A DNA stretch of 64,000 bases from Micromonospora_J zhanjiangensis (lineage in GTDB: Bacteria > Actinomycetota > Actinomycetes > Mycobacteriales > Micromonosporaceae). The stretch spans positions 62,001-126,000 of the forward strand of contig NZ_JBHSBN010000009.1 in the NCBI RefSeq assembly GCF_042650605.1. Direction: 5' to 3'. Numbering within the stretch: the first letter of the stretch is position 1; every line of letters starts with the position of its first letter. The notes beneath the pieces are model-generated. The model had not been told where the DNA came from and searched no databases. It saw nothing but the letters and a program-made list of their open reading frames with translations. Of the stretch, positions 7,935 through 15,604 are shown piece by piece. The position numbers and the translations under genes were made by a program.

Positions 7935-9188
7935 TCAGCTCCCGGCGATCCGGGTGGCGGCGTCCCAGGTACGGACCGTCTCGACCTCAGCCGGGGTCAT
8001 CAGTCCGATCCGCTCCCGGGCGTACCGTTCGGCCGCCGGCCGCCAGGCGGCGGGCACCTCCAGATCGAGGGCCAGCGGATAGTAGTGTTCGGCCCAGGCG
8101 GTCCCGGCCACCGTGGGACGCAACCGGTCCCGCAGCCGATCGAGCCAGTGTCCGGACACGTCCACCCGGGCCAGCGCGTACTCCAGCATGTCCTGGAAGT
8201 AGTACGGCGGCTCCCGGTCGAGCAGCCGCCGGGCCACCGGATGCGACTCGGGGAGCCGCCGGCGCAGCCGGGTCGGCAGCCGGCCGCGCCGCGCCGCGGC
8301 GTTCAGCAGTTCCTTGCGGAGGCACTTCGCGCAGGCCAGACAGGGCAGTTGCGATTCCCCCGCGAAGCAGGAGCGGGCCAGGTCGCCCAGCCCGGAGGTG
8401 CCCGCCACCCGCATGGTGAGCACCTCGGTCATGCCGGCCGCCGGGCGGAGCATCGGCACACCGGCCACCGCGAACGGCTCCGCCCAGGGCGACGCGCCCG
8501 CGGTGCTGAACTTGACACCGTTGCGCAGGAAGCGGGATTCCAGCACCGTACCGAAGGCGGCCGCGCCCAGCCGTCGCCGGTCTGCCAGCAGGACCAGGCC
8601 GACCGCGAACGCCGGCCAGGTCGGCAGCATCGGGAACGGCAGGGTCAGGAACTCCAGGTCCGTTCGTACCACCAGGACGTCGCGGTCCCGCTCGCCCGCG
8701 GCGCGGACGAGCCGCTCGGCGGCGGCCACCTCGGCCAGCCCGCGGCGGTTCGGCACCCGCGGGTGCGGAACCCGGCGCAGGTGTACGTGCGCCGAGCCCG
8801 GCGGCAGCATCGCGCTCACCGCGACCGAGTCGAGGCCGCCGCTGTACGACAGGCCGGCGACCGTCCCCGCGGCCCGGGGCGCCAGCTCCGGGTCGACCGG
8901 GCCGACCTCCACCGCCCAGCCGCGACCGACCGCCTCGGCGAAGGCCGGCGAGACCGGCAGGTCGAACACCACCCGCCGCTTCGCCCACGGCTGCGCCACC
9001 AGCCAGGCCGACAGGGCCCGCAGGTCCGGGTGCGGTTCGCCGGCTGACTCCGGCAGCTCGATCCGGCAACCGTCGGTCACCAGTTGGATGTCCCGCCCGT
9101 CCTGCCCGATGCCGGCCAGCGTGTCCTCCGGGTGCAGCCCGATGCGCAGCCGCCAGGTGTCGCCGTCGACCCCCCAGCCGAGCCTCAC
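7935..9188 (-). CDS. PP-loop ATP-pyrophosphatase-like protein (DUF6395-like)
   Basis: 417 residues. SGGLDS at 116-121 is the PP-loop that binds the ATP pyrophosphate in adenylating enzymes (asparagine synthetase, NAD synthetase, QueC, ThiI). A cysteine cluster C274, C283-x2-C286-x2-C289, followed by LRKE, looks like a structural zinc site as in QueC. The N-terminal 100 residues form a separate domain. The likely chemistry is adenylation of a carbonyl or carboxylate, but the substrate is unknown. The GTG at 9188 overlaps the upstream stop as GTGA. Confidence 0.7.
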   Translation of the reverse strand: MRLGWGVDGDTWRLRIGLHPEDTLAGIGQDGRDIQLVTDGCRIELPESAGEPHPDLRALSAWLVAQPWAKRRVVFDLPVSPAFAEAVGRGWAVEVGPVDPELAPRAAGTVAGLSYSGGLDSVAVSAMLPPGSAHVHLRRVPHPRVPNRRGLAEVAAAERLVRAAGERDRDVLVVRTDLEFLTLPFPMLPTWPAFAVGLVLLADRRRLGAAAFGTVLESRFLRNGVKFSTAGASPWAEPFAVAGVPMLRPAAGMTEVLTMRVAGTSGLGDLARSCFAGESQLPCLACAKCLRKELLNAAARRGRLPTRLRRRLPESHPVARRLLDREPPYYFQDMLEYALARVDVSGHWLDRLRDRLRPTVAGTAWAEHYYPLALDLEVPAAWRPAAERYARERIGLMTPAEVETVRTWDAATRIAGS

Positions 9189-9376
9189 CGGTCCCGCTCC
9201 GGGCGGGATTCACGCAGCGCCGCCAGGTCCCGCTCCAGTTCGACTTCCCGTTGCAGCACCCGTTCCAGCGCCCGCGCGGTCTCGGTCGCCAGGCGCAGCG
9301 CCTCGATCGCGGTACGGCGGGTCTCCCGCAACTGTCGGTACCGCCGCCCCGGCACCTGCCACCAACGATTCACCAT
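9185..9376 (-). CDS. 63-residue coiled-coil protein coupled to the PP-loop gene
   Basis: 63 residues, basic at the N-terminus (WWQVPGRRYRQLRETRR) and then one amphipathic coiled-coil helix (heptads over about 20-58). The ATG at 9376 has AGGGGAC upstream. Its stop overlaps the GTG of the PP-loop gene, so the two are made in fixed ratio; a small partner or scaffold subunit is the simplest inference. An 18-bp direct repeat (9391-9408 and 9409-9424) lies just upstream, in phase with the gene. Confidence 0.6.
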   Translation of the reverse strand: MVNRWWQVPGRRYRQLRETRRTAIEALRLATETARALERVLQREVELERDLAALRESRPERDR

Positions 9377-9507
9377 CCGTCCCCTGTCATCCCGCTCCGC
9401 CTCGACGTCCCGCTCCGCCTCGACCGTGGCGAGGCGACGATCCCGTCGAGGCAAACACGCGTGACGGACCGTTCGGGTTGCGTCACTGATTCCCGGATGT
9501 GTTTCCG

Positions 9508-10320
9508 TCAGCGGGAACGGGCGCCGAACAGCAGCTCGATCTCGTCGAGCCGCTCGCGCGCCCGGACCGCGCCGGCCGCTCGGTGCTCGGCGTCGGCCGC
9601 CTCGTGCACGGCGCGTTCGGCGCGGGCCGCCTCGGCCACCGCGGCCGGGTGCATGGTGTCCAGGCTGTCCGCCGCGCCGGGGATGTTCGCGGCGAACCGC
9701 CACAGCAGCCGGGCCACCGCCGGGGCCGGCCCGTCCGGCCGGGACGGCAGCCGGTCCACCTGGCCGGCAACCTGGATCGCCGCGGTGAGAAAGTCGACCC
9801 GGGGGCTGAGCGGTCCGATGATCCGCCGCTCCAGCGGCCAGGTGGAGACGGCGAGCAACCCCCGGACCGGGCCGAGCAGGTCCAGGTTGAGCGCCGAGCA
9901 GAGGTAGTACGGCCGGGTGTACGGCGCGGTCCGGAACGAGCGCTCCTCGTCCCGCCGCTGATGGGTGAGCCGGGCGTTGACGATCTCCCCGGCGCCCAGG
10001 AAGGCGGCGTGCACCTCGATGATCAGCTTCGGGGCGGCCGGTACGGACAGCAGCGTCAGGGCGTGGTGCACCTGTTCCCGGATCGACAGCCGAGGGCCGG
10101 GCGGTCGACCCGGGCGACGCTGTGCCGGGACGAGCCTGGAACTTCCACGGAAAGTAGTGACCTCCAGCGCCGCGACGGCCTCGTCCCAGCCGCGTTCCAC
10201 CGCGCGCAGCTCGTCCCGCAGCCGGTCGCTGCGCGCCCGGTCACCGGCCAGTACGGCGTCCCGCACCGCAGCTCTCAGGGCCGAGATGTGGCGTTCGAGC
10301 TCTTCCGCGGAGTCCCCCAT
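9508..10320 (-). CDS. protein with N-terminal coiled coil and winged-helix-like region, unknown function
   Basis: 270 residues. Residues about 3-55 are an amphipathic helix (EELERHISALRAAVRDAVLA). About 80-150 resembles a winged-helix DNA-binding module (REQVHHALTLLSVPAAPKLI). The C-terminal 60 residues are Ala/Glu/Arg helical. I cannot assign a family. The start at ATG 10320 is preceded by no good RBS, so translation may be leaderless or start differently. Confidence 0.5.
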   Translation of the reverse strand: MGDSAEELERHISALRAAVRDAVLAGDRARSDRLRDELRAVERGWDEAVAALEVTTFRGSSRLVPAQRRPGRPPGPRLSIREQVHHALTLLSVPAAPKLIIEVHAAFLGAGEIVNARLTHQRRDEERSFRTAPYTRPYYLCSALNLDLLGPVRGLLAVSTWPLERRIIGPLSPRVDFLTAAIQVAGQVDRLPSRPDGPAPAVARLLWRFAANIPGAADSLDTMHPAAVAEAARAERAVHEAADAEHRAAGAVRARERLDEIELLFGARSR

Positions 10321-10434
10321 CCGAGCAAACGTACAAGTACCGGTGACCTCCAGCAATAAGTGCCTTTGTCATATGGATGACCTCATGCAAGGTTACTGAG
10401 GGTGATATTTCTGATCGGGCTTTCCGGCGGATGC

Positions 10435-11925
10435 TCAATCGACGGTGACGCCGTCGTGCGCCATCCGGTCGACCGCCGACGTACCGCGTCGCAGCAGCAC
10501 CGCCGTCGCGAACACCGCCACCCCGGCGAGCCCGGCCAGTGACCAGAGCACGGTGTGCAGGCCGGCGGTGAAGCCGGGATCGGCCAGCCGGCCACAGGTG
10601 GTGGTGGCCAGCACCGAACCGACCACCGCGATGGCGATGGTCTCGCTGGCCAGCCGGGCCGTATTGATCATGCCGGCGGCGGTGCCGGCCCGGGCCGGCG
10701 CCACGCTGCCCACCGCCAACCCGTCGAGCAGCCCGATCGACAGACCGATCCCCGCTCCCATGGTCAACAGCGGGCCCGCCAGGCCGCCCGGCCCGGAGCC
10801 CGGGCCGAGCACGGTCAGCCAGGCCGCCCCGGCCCCGACCAGCGCCACCGAGGCGACGATCACCGCCGTCGCGGACAGCAACCGGCTCAGCACGGCACCG
10901 AGCAGGGGCAGCACCAGGGTCGGCGCGGTGAGCAGGATCAACGTCGCGCCGGCCCGGCCCGGACCCCACCGCAGCACCCCGGTGAAATACGACGGCAGGT
11001 AGACCAGCAGCGGCACCAGCACGGTCACGATCACGCCCGCCGCCAGGCAGATGCCGAGGAACCGGGGGCTCGCCAGCAGGCCGAGGTCGAACATCGGCTC
11101 CGGGTGGCGCCGCTCGACCAGCACGAACACCCCCAGCAGTACGGCCGAACCGGCGAACGCCACGACGATGACCGGATCCGCCCAGCCCAGTGCCGGTCCC
11201 TCGACGAATCCGAAGATCAACAGCAGCAGCGCGGCCGTGAACGACGCCGCGCCGGCCCAGTCGATCCGCCGCCCGCCGCCGGCCACGCCTGCGCCACCTG
11301 CTCCGGCGTCACCAGCTCCCGCCCCGACGGCGCGGGCCGCACCTGATCCCGCCTCGACGGCGCGGGCCTGCCGGTCCGGCGGCAGCAGCGGCACCAGGCC
11401 GAGCACGAGCAACCCGACCAGCGCCGGACCGGCGAACACCGCCCGCCAGTCGAACGCCTCGATCAGCAGCCCGGCGATCGACGGGCCGAACGCCAGCCCG
11501 GCCCCGATCGCCGTGCCGAACAACCCGAACACCCTGGTCCGCGCCGGCCCGGAGAAGGCCCCGGCCAGCAGGGCGGACGCGGCCGTGCCGGCGGCGGCCG
11601 CGCCGATCCCGGCGACCGCGCGTACGACGTCGAGCAGCACGATGTCGTCGGCCAGCGCGCTGGCCAGCCCGGCCACCACGAAGGTCGCGACCCCCACGGC
11701 GAAGACCCGCCGCCGGCCGAGCAGGTCGGCCAGCGCCCCGGCGGCCAGCATGCAACTGGCGAAGGTGGCGTTGTAGCCGTTCACCACCCACTGCACCGGG
11801 GCCAGACCGGCGCCCAGGTCGGCCCCGATGTCCGGCAGCGCCACCGACGCCCCGGTCAGCGAGATCGGCAGCGTGACCGTCGACAGCAGCACCGCCACCA
11901 GTACGACGGTCGGATGGTTTCGCAC
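10435..11925 (-). CDS. MFS drug exporter, DHA2 (14-TM) type
   Basis: 496 residues with about 14 hydrophobic segments. Family motifs are present: WVVNGYNATFASCMLAAGAL in helix 2, ADLLGRRRVF (motif A) in loop 2-3, and RAVAGIGAA (motif B region). A Gly/Ala-rich cytoplasmic loop (about 195-230) is unusually long. DHA2 proteins expel drugs or dyes by proton antiport. The GTG at 11925, preceded by GGGGGGA, was preferred over GTG 11949. No regulator is adjacent. Confidence 0.88.
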   Translation of the reverse strand: MRNHPTVVLVAVLLSTVTLPISLTGASVALPDIGADLGAGLAPVQWVVNGYNATFASCMLAAGALADLLGRRRVFAVGVATFVVAGLASALADDIVLLDVVRAVAGIGAAAAGTAASALLAGAFSGPARTRVFGLFGTAIGAGLAFGPSIAGLLIEAFDWRAVFAGPALVGLLVLGLVPLLPPDRQARAVEAGSGAARAVGAGAGDAGAGGAGVAGGGRRIDWAGAASFTAALLLLIFGFVEGPALGWADPVIVVAFAGSAVLLGVFVLVERRHPEPMFDLGLLASPRFLGICLAAGVIVTVLVPLLVYLPSYFTGVLRWGPGRAGATLILLTAPTLVLPLLGAVLSRLLSATAVIVASVALVGAGAAWLTVLGPGSGPGGLAGPLLTMGAGIGLSIGLLDGLAVGSVAPARAGTAAGMINTARLASETIAIAVVGSVLATTTCGRLADPGFTAGLHTVLWSLAGLAGVAVFATAVLLRRGTSAVDRMAHDGVTVD

Positions 11926-11964
11926 GATTCCCCCCGATGTCGTGCCCACCCTAACCGCCGGAGA

Positions 11965-12201
11965 TCACCCGGCCACGGTGAGCCGCGTCGCCTCCTCCCG
12001 GCTGATGTCGTACGCCGCGCCGCAGAAGGTGCACTGGGTGCCGTACTTCGTGCGGACCGGGATCAGCGGGATGAAGAACAGGGTGAACTTGGTGACCCGC
12101 CGGCTGACCACCTGCCCGGCGGCGTTGCCGCAGTTGCGGCAGACGAAGGTGGCGACACCGAGCCGGTGCACCGAGGTACGGAAGCCGAAAAGAATGATCA
12201 C
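11965..12201 (-). CDS. small zinc-ribbon protein
   Basis: 78 residues with two knuckles, CRNC and CTFC, separated by a basic strand-rich region (VVSRRVTKFTLFFIPLIPVRTKYG). This is the actinobacterial zinc-ribbon family found as single-domain proteins; function unknown. The GTG at 12201 follows AGGGAT closely. It lies between the exporter and the divergent acetyltransferase gene. Confidence 0.8.
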   Translation of the reverse strand: MIILFGFRTSVHRLGVATFVCRNCGNAAGQVVSRRVTKFTLFFIPLIPVRTKYGTQCTFCGAAYDISREEATRLTVAG

Positions 12202-12302
12202 ATCCCTGGTGTACCCACCAACGCCACCGCACGCACCTGGCGCCGGACGGGGCGCCGGAAATCGAGTGGCGTGCGGCACGACCGGGGTCGAACAATGGGC
12301 CG

Positions 12303-12809
12303 ATGCGGATCCGAGCGGCGCGACCCGACGACTTCGTCCGGTTGCAGGAGATCGAGATCGCCGCGGGCCGGGCCTTCCGGGATTTCGGGATGCCCGAGGT
12401 GGCCGATGACGAGCCCGCCTCGCTGGACGAGCTGGCCGGCTACCAGCGCAGTGGGAACGCCTGGGTCACCGTCGACGGGACGGACCGGTCGGTGGCGTAC
12501 CTGATCGCCGACCCGGTCGACGGCAACCGGCACATCGAGCAGGTCTCGGTCCACCCGGACGTCGCCCGCCGTGGCCTCGGCCGGGCCCTGATCGAGCACG
12601 TCGCCGGGCTGACCCGGGCCGCCGGAGTCCCGGCGCTGACCCTGACCACCTTCGTCGAGGTGCCGTGGAACGCGCCGTACTACCGGCGCTGCGGCTTCCG
12701 GCCGCTCGCCGACGCGGAGGTGACCCCCGGTCTGCGGGCCGTCCGGGCCCGGGAGGCCGCCCACGGCCTCGACCGTTGGCCCCGCCTCTGCATGCGCCGC
12801 GACCTCTGA
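12303..12809 (+). CDS. GNAT-family N-acetyltransferase
   Basis: 168 residues with the GNAT core: an N-terminal strand/helix (IRAARPDDFVRLQEIE), the acetyl-CoA loop VHPDVARRGLGRALIEHV (the R-R-x-G-x-G/A motif A) and motif B YYRRCGFRPL. The substrate is unknown. The ATG at 12303 sits 6 nt after a -10-like AACAAT (12291-12296) and no RBS is visible, so it is probably leaderless. Confidence 0.87.
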   Translation: MRIRAARPDDFVRLQEIEIAAGRAFRDFGMPEVADDEPASLDELAGYQRSGNAWVTVDGTDRSVAYLIADPVDGNRHIEQVSVHPDVARRGLGRALIEHVAGLTRAAGVPALTLTTFVEVPWNAPYYRRCGFRPLADAEVTPGLRAVRAREAAHGLDRWPRLCMRRDL

Positions 12810-12943
12810 CCGTAATCGCCCAGGCATTGCACAGTTCTTGCTGCCCGGACGACAACAACCGCACCCAGCCTCATCGAACCTCTTGGCTCAGCCGAACCGC
12901 AGAACGACACATGGGACCGACGGTGGCCGGCCAGACCCCGGAC

Positions 12944-12981
12944 CGTTCGGCGATGCCGCAGCACGGCGGCATCGCCGAACG
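12944..12981. terminator. bidirectional hairpin between convergent genes
   Basis: A perfect 15-bp stem (CGTTCGGCGATGCCG and its complement) with an 8-nt loop lies in the otherwise empty 240 bp between the acetyltransferase and the small gene at 13050. It suits termination from both sides. Confidence 0.75.
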
Positions 12982-13049
12982 ACCGAAGGCATGAACCGCA
13001 AACTGCAACTGCGATCTCAACTGACGTGGGGAACCCCTGACCGACGTAC

Positions 13050-13358
13050 TCAGGCGACGCGGGGCAGGGACCGACCCGGCTGGCGTAGCAGGTCCAGCAG
13101 GATCGACACGAGATTGGTCGCCTGAGCACGGTCAATCGGCCACCGTTCGACGTCCGCACCGACCGACAGCTCCAGCAGTACACCGTCCGGGCTGGCCGGC
13201 CCGACGTCCATTCGCCATCGGGCGACACTCACCTGGATCACCTCGTCGCCCCGCGCGGCCGCGCTGACCAGCCGGGACAAATGAAGACCGCCACCCGACG
13301 CACAGTCCGGACCGCACAGACACCAGGGTGGATGAGCAGGGTTGGGTAGATTGCGCAT
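13050..13358 (-). CDS. small protein, DUF6907-like
   Basis: 102 residues. A Cys/Pro-rich start (HPPWCLCGPDCASGGGLH) is followed by a strand-rich region and a final helix (DRAQATNLVSILLDLL), the layout of the DUF6907 family seen beside small actinomycete regulators. The ATG at 13358 has GGAAGGAG upstream. It is divergent from the GntR gene and shares its iteron-bearing control region. Confidence 0.6.
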   Translation of the reverse strand: MRNLPNPAHPPWCLCGPDCASGGGLHLSRLVSAAARGDEVIQVSVARWRMDVGPASPDGVLLELSVGADVERWPIDRAQATNLVSILLDLLRQPGRSLPRVA

Positions 13359-13443
13359 GGGCCGGGCTCCTTCCCGGTCAAGGCCCGGGAACGGAGCTGC
13401 GAACTCCGCCCCGGGCCGCCTTCGCATCGACGCTCTCCCGGTT

Positions 13444-13559
13444 GCGAGCCAGGGAGAACGACCACAGCCTATAGCCGGACGTCGACATTGTCGACACTGT
13501 CGACGTTATAGACGCTGTCAACTTCCGGGTGATTGACTTGGCTCCGCGAGCCAGGGAGA
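13444..13559. repeat. 14-mer duplicated in the divergent control region
   Basis: GCGAGCCAGGGAGA occurs at 13444-13457 and again at 13546-13559. The second copy supplies the RBS of the GntR gene. The duplicated segments bracket the iteron array. Confidence 0.7.
13481..13525. repeat. five 9-bp iterons upstream of the GntR gene
   Basis: Consecutive 9-mers GTCGACATT, GTCGACACT, GTCGACGTT, ATAGACGCT, GTCAACTTC: three near-identical and two degenerate, all in 9-bp register. They lie between the divergent small gene (13358) and the GntR gene (13564). They look like repeated protein-binding sites, probably for the short GntR protein. Confidence 0.7.
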
Positions 13560-13563
13560 CACC

Positions 13564-13788
13564 GTGAACACACCCAAGTACGAGCGGGTGGCGTCCGCCA
13601 TCCGTGACCAGATCATTGCCGGAACGCTCAAACCCGGTGATCAGTTACCGACCACCCAGGGGCTGATCGAGACGTACGGCGTGTCCTATGGCTCGGTCCG
13701 GACGGCGCTGCTGATCCTCAAGGCGGAGGGCCTGATCGAAGGACGCCAGGGCGAGGGTGTCTTCGTCCGGAGGCGGGCCGAGGGGTAG
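13564..13788 (+). CDS. short GntR-family winged-helix regulator
   Basis: 74 residues, only the GntR DNA-binding domain (YERVASAIRDQIIAGTLKPG, then SVRTALLILKAEGLI and the wing EGVFV). There is no effector-binding domain, unlike full-length FadR or HutC members. Such short versions occur in actinomycete integrative elements and chromosomal pairs with small Cys-rich proteins. The GTG at 13564 has CAGGGAG upstream. Confidence 0.85.
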   Translation: MNTPKYERVASAIRDQIIAGTLKPGDQLPTTQGLIETYGVSYGSVRTALLILKAEGLIEGRQGEGVFVRRRAEG

Positions 13789-13798
13789 GCGCCCCGGC

Positions 13799-14134
13799 TC
13801 AGCGGGCGTGGCGTTCGGGGTGGTTGCGGTTCCAGACCCGCATCCGCTCCGGGTAGCCCACCTTGGCCGCCTCGTACAGCGGAACGCCGTGCTTGCGGGC
13901 GAACTTGCCGGCCGCGTACGGCGAACCGGTGCGCCGCCGGATCCACTCCCCGTCGTGCGCGATGGCGACCACGGTGGTGTCGGTGGCGGTGGTCTCCGGT
14001 TCGAGGTAGAACTCCACGCCGTGCCGCGCGGCCACGAACGCCGCCAGCTCGGCGAAGTCCTGGGCGGTGGCCTCCCGGTCGAGCTTCGTCGGTGTCGGTT
14101 CGGCGGCGCGCGGCCGCCGGGAAAACCAACCCAT
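13799..14134 (-). CDS. small conserved-type protein, unknown function
   Basis: 111 residues beginning MGWFSRRPR, with a helical region (about 18-38) and a later Tyr/Lys/Arg-rich segment (YAAGKFARKHG, GYPERMRVWNRNH). The ATG at 14134 has GGAGAT upstream. No domain is recognised. It is convergent with the GntR gene. Confidence 0.6.
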   Translation of the reverse strand: MGWFSRRPRAAEPTPTKLDREATAQDFAELAAFVAARHGVEFYLEPETTATDTTVVAIAHDGEWIRRRTGSPYAAGKFARKHGVPLYEAAKVGYPERMRVWNRNHPERHAR

Positions 14135-14251
14135 TCCGATCTCCTTCCCCGCGGTGTCCCGGCGCGTGCCGTCCATTGCACCACCGTGACCTGAAAGTCC
14201 GCTGAGCGGCGCCTGACCGACGCCGCAGAACCGAGTAGCCCGGCGGCCGGC

Positions 14252-15604
14252 TCAGCGGACCCCCTTGAGTGCCCTGGACAACCGGTCGGAGAAGCCGGCC
14301 GGCAGCTGCCCGCCGTTCGCCAGCGCCTGCCGTACGCCCTCCCGGAACACCCGGCTGAACTCGGCGTAGTAGCGGGTGTCCGGGCGCAGCCGGGCCTGCT
14401 TGACCGCGTCCAGCAGGGTGTCCGCGTACGGGTAGACCTTGCGGACCTGCTGGTCGTGGTAGACGACCTCGCGGGTGGCGGCGAACCCGCCGCGCTCGAA
14501 GAGGATCTGCTGGCTGCGGGCGCTGGTGAGGAATTCGATGAGTTCCTGCGCCGCCCGCGGGTGCCGGCTGTGCGCGGCGACCGCCAGGTTCTGCCCACCG
14601 AGGACGCTGCGGCCGGGCACCCGGGTCACCCCGAACGGCACCGGCGGGCGACCCGACTCCCCGCCGGCGAACCGTTGGTACCAGACCGGCCAGTTGCGCA
14701 TGAACACCACCTTGCCGTCCCGGAACGCCTGCGCCGCCTCGGCCTCCTTGAAGGTCGTCGAGTCGGGCAGGACGATCTGCGGGTTGCCCCGGCCCAGGCC
14801 GACGGCGAGCCGGGTCAGCCCGTCCCGGGCCTCGGGGCTGTCGATGACCACGTTGCCGTCCCGGTCGACCACGTCGCCGCCGGCGGCCCAGATCGCCTCC
14901 AGCGCGTTGACGGTCAGGCCCTCGTAGTCGGCGAACTGCCCGGTGTAGCCGGCCACCGGCGCCGGTGCGGCCGGGCCGCCGCCCACCGGCGGTTTCGGCG
15001 GTGGGCCGGCGAGCGCCTTCTCGGTCCAGCTGACGATCCCCGGCCAGCTGGACGGGGGTTCGGCGGCTGGGACCAGGTCGGCCCGGTAGTAGAGCAGCCC
15101 GGCGTCGGTGTTGAACGGCAACGCCCAGAGCCGGCCGGCGCGCCGGCAGCTGTTCAGCGGGTTCTCCAGGAAACCGTCGAGGTCGGTGAGCCGGTCCTCG
15201 TCCAGCGGGCGAAGGTACCCGGCGTCCACGAACTCGGCCATCCGCGGCACGTCCAGGTTGTAGATGTCCACGTCACCGCCGCCGGCCTGGGCCCGGACCA
15301 GCATCTCGTCCCGTTCGGCGTCGGTGCCGCCGGTCACCGGGACGATCTCCGCCCGGGGTCGGTCGCCGAGCGCGTTCCACTGGTCGATCAGCGCCTGGCG
15401 CTGACCGCCGTACCCGTCGTCGGTGCCGCTGAGGATCACCAGGGTGCCCGGTTCCGGCCCGGCGCGGTCGCGCAGCAGCACCGGCAGCGCCACGGCGACC
15501 AGGATCGCCACGACCGCGCCGACCGCCAGGCCCGCGACGAATCCGGTACGGCCCGGGTGCCGCCGCACCGCCGCACCCACCGCTGTCCGGTCCGGCCGCC
15601 TCAC
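14252..15604 (-). CDS. extracellular solute-binding protein (family 1 type), membrane-anchored
   Basis: 450 residues. The N-terminal membrane segment (about 22-45) has no lipobox Cys, so it is an anchor or uncleaved signal rather than a lipoprotein signal. The binding-protein fold follows: LVILSGTDDGYGGQRQALIDQW near the start, YNLDVPRMAEFVDAGYL, then GLLYYRADLV, and a C-terminal helical lobe. No ABC permease or ATPase is nearby. The GTG at 15604 overlaps the VWA gene stop (GTGA), so it is made together with that protein. Confidence 0.8.
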   Translation of the reverse strand: MRRPDRTAVGAAVRRHPGRTGFVAGLAVGAVVAILVAVALPVLLRDRAGPEPGTLVILSGTDDGYGGQRQALIDQWNALGDRPRAEIVPVTGGTDAERDEMLVRAQAGGGDVDIYNLDVPRMAEFVDAGYLRPLDEDRLTDLDGFLENPLNSCRRAGRLWALPFNTDAGLLYYRADLVPAAEPPSSWPGIVSWTEKALAGPPPKPPVGGGPAAPAPVAGYTGQFADYEGLTVNALEAIWAAGGDVVDRDGNVVIDSPEARDGLTRLAVGLGRGNPQIVLPDSTTFKEAEAAQAFRDGKVVFMRNWPVWYQRFAGGESGRPPVPFGVTRVPGRSVLGGQNLAVAAHSRHPRAAQELIEFLTSARSQQILFERGGFAATREVVYHDQQVRKVYPYADTLLDAVKQARLRPDTRYYAEFSRVFREGVRQALANGGQLPAGFSDRLSRALKGVR

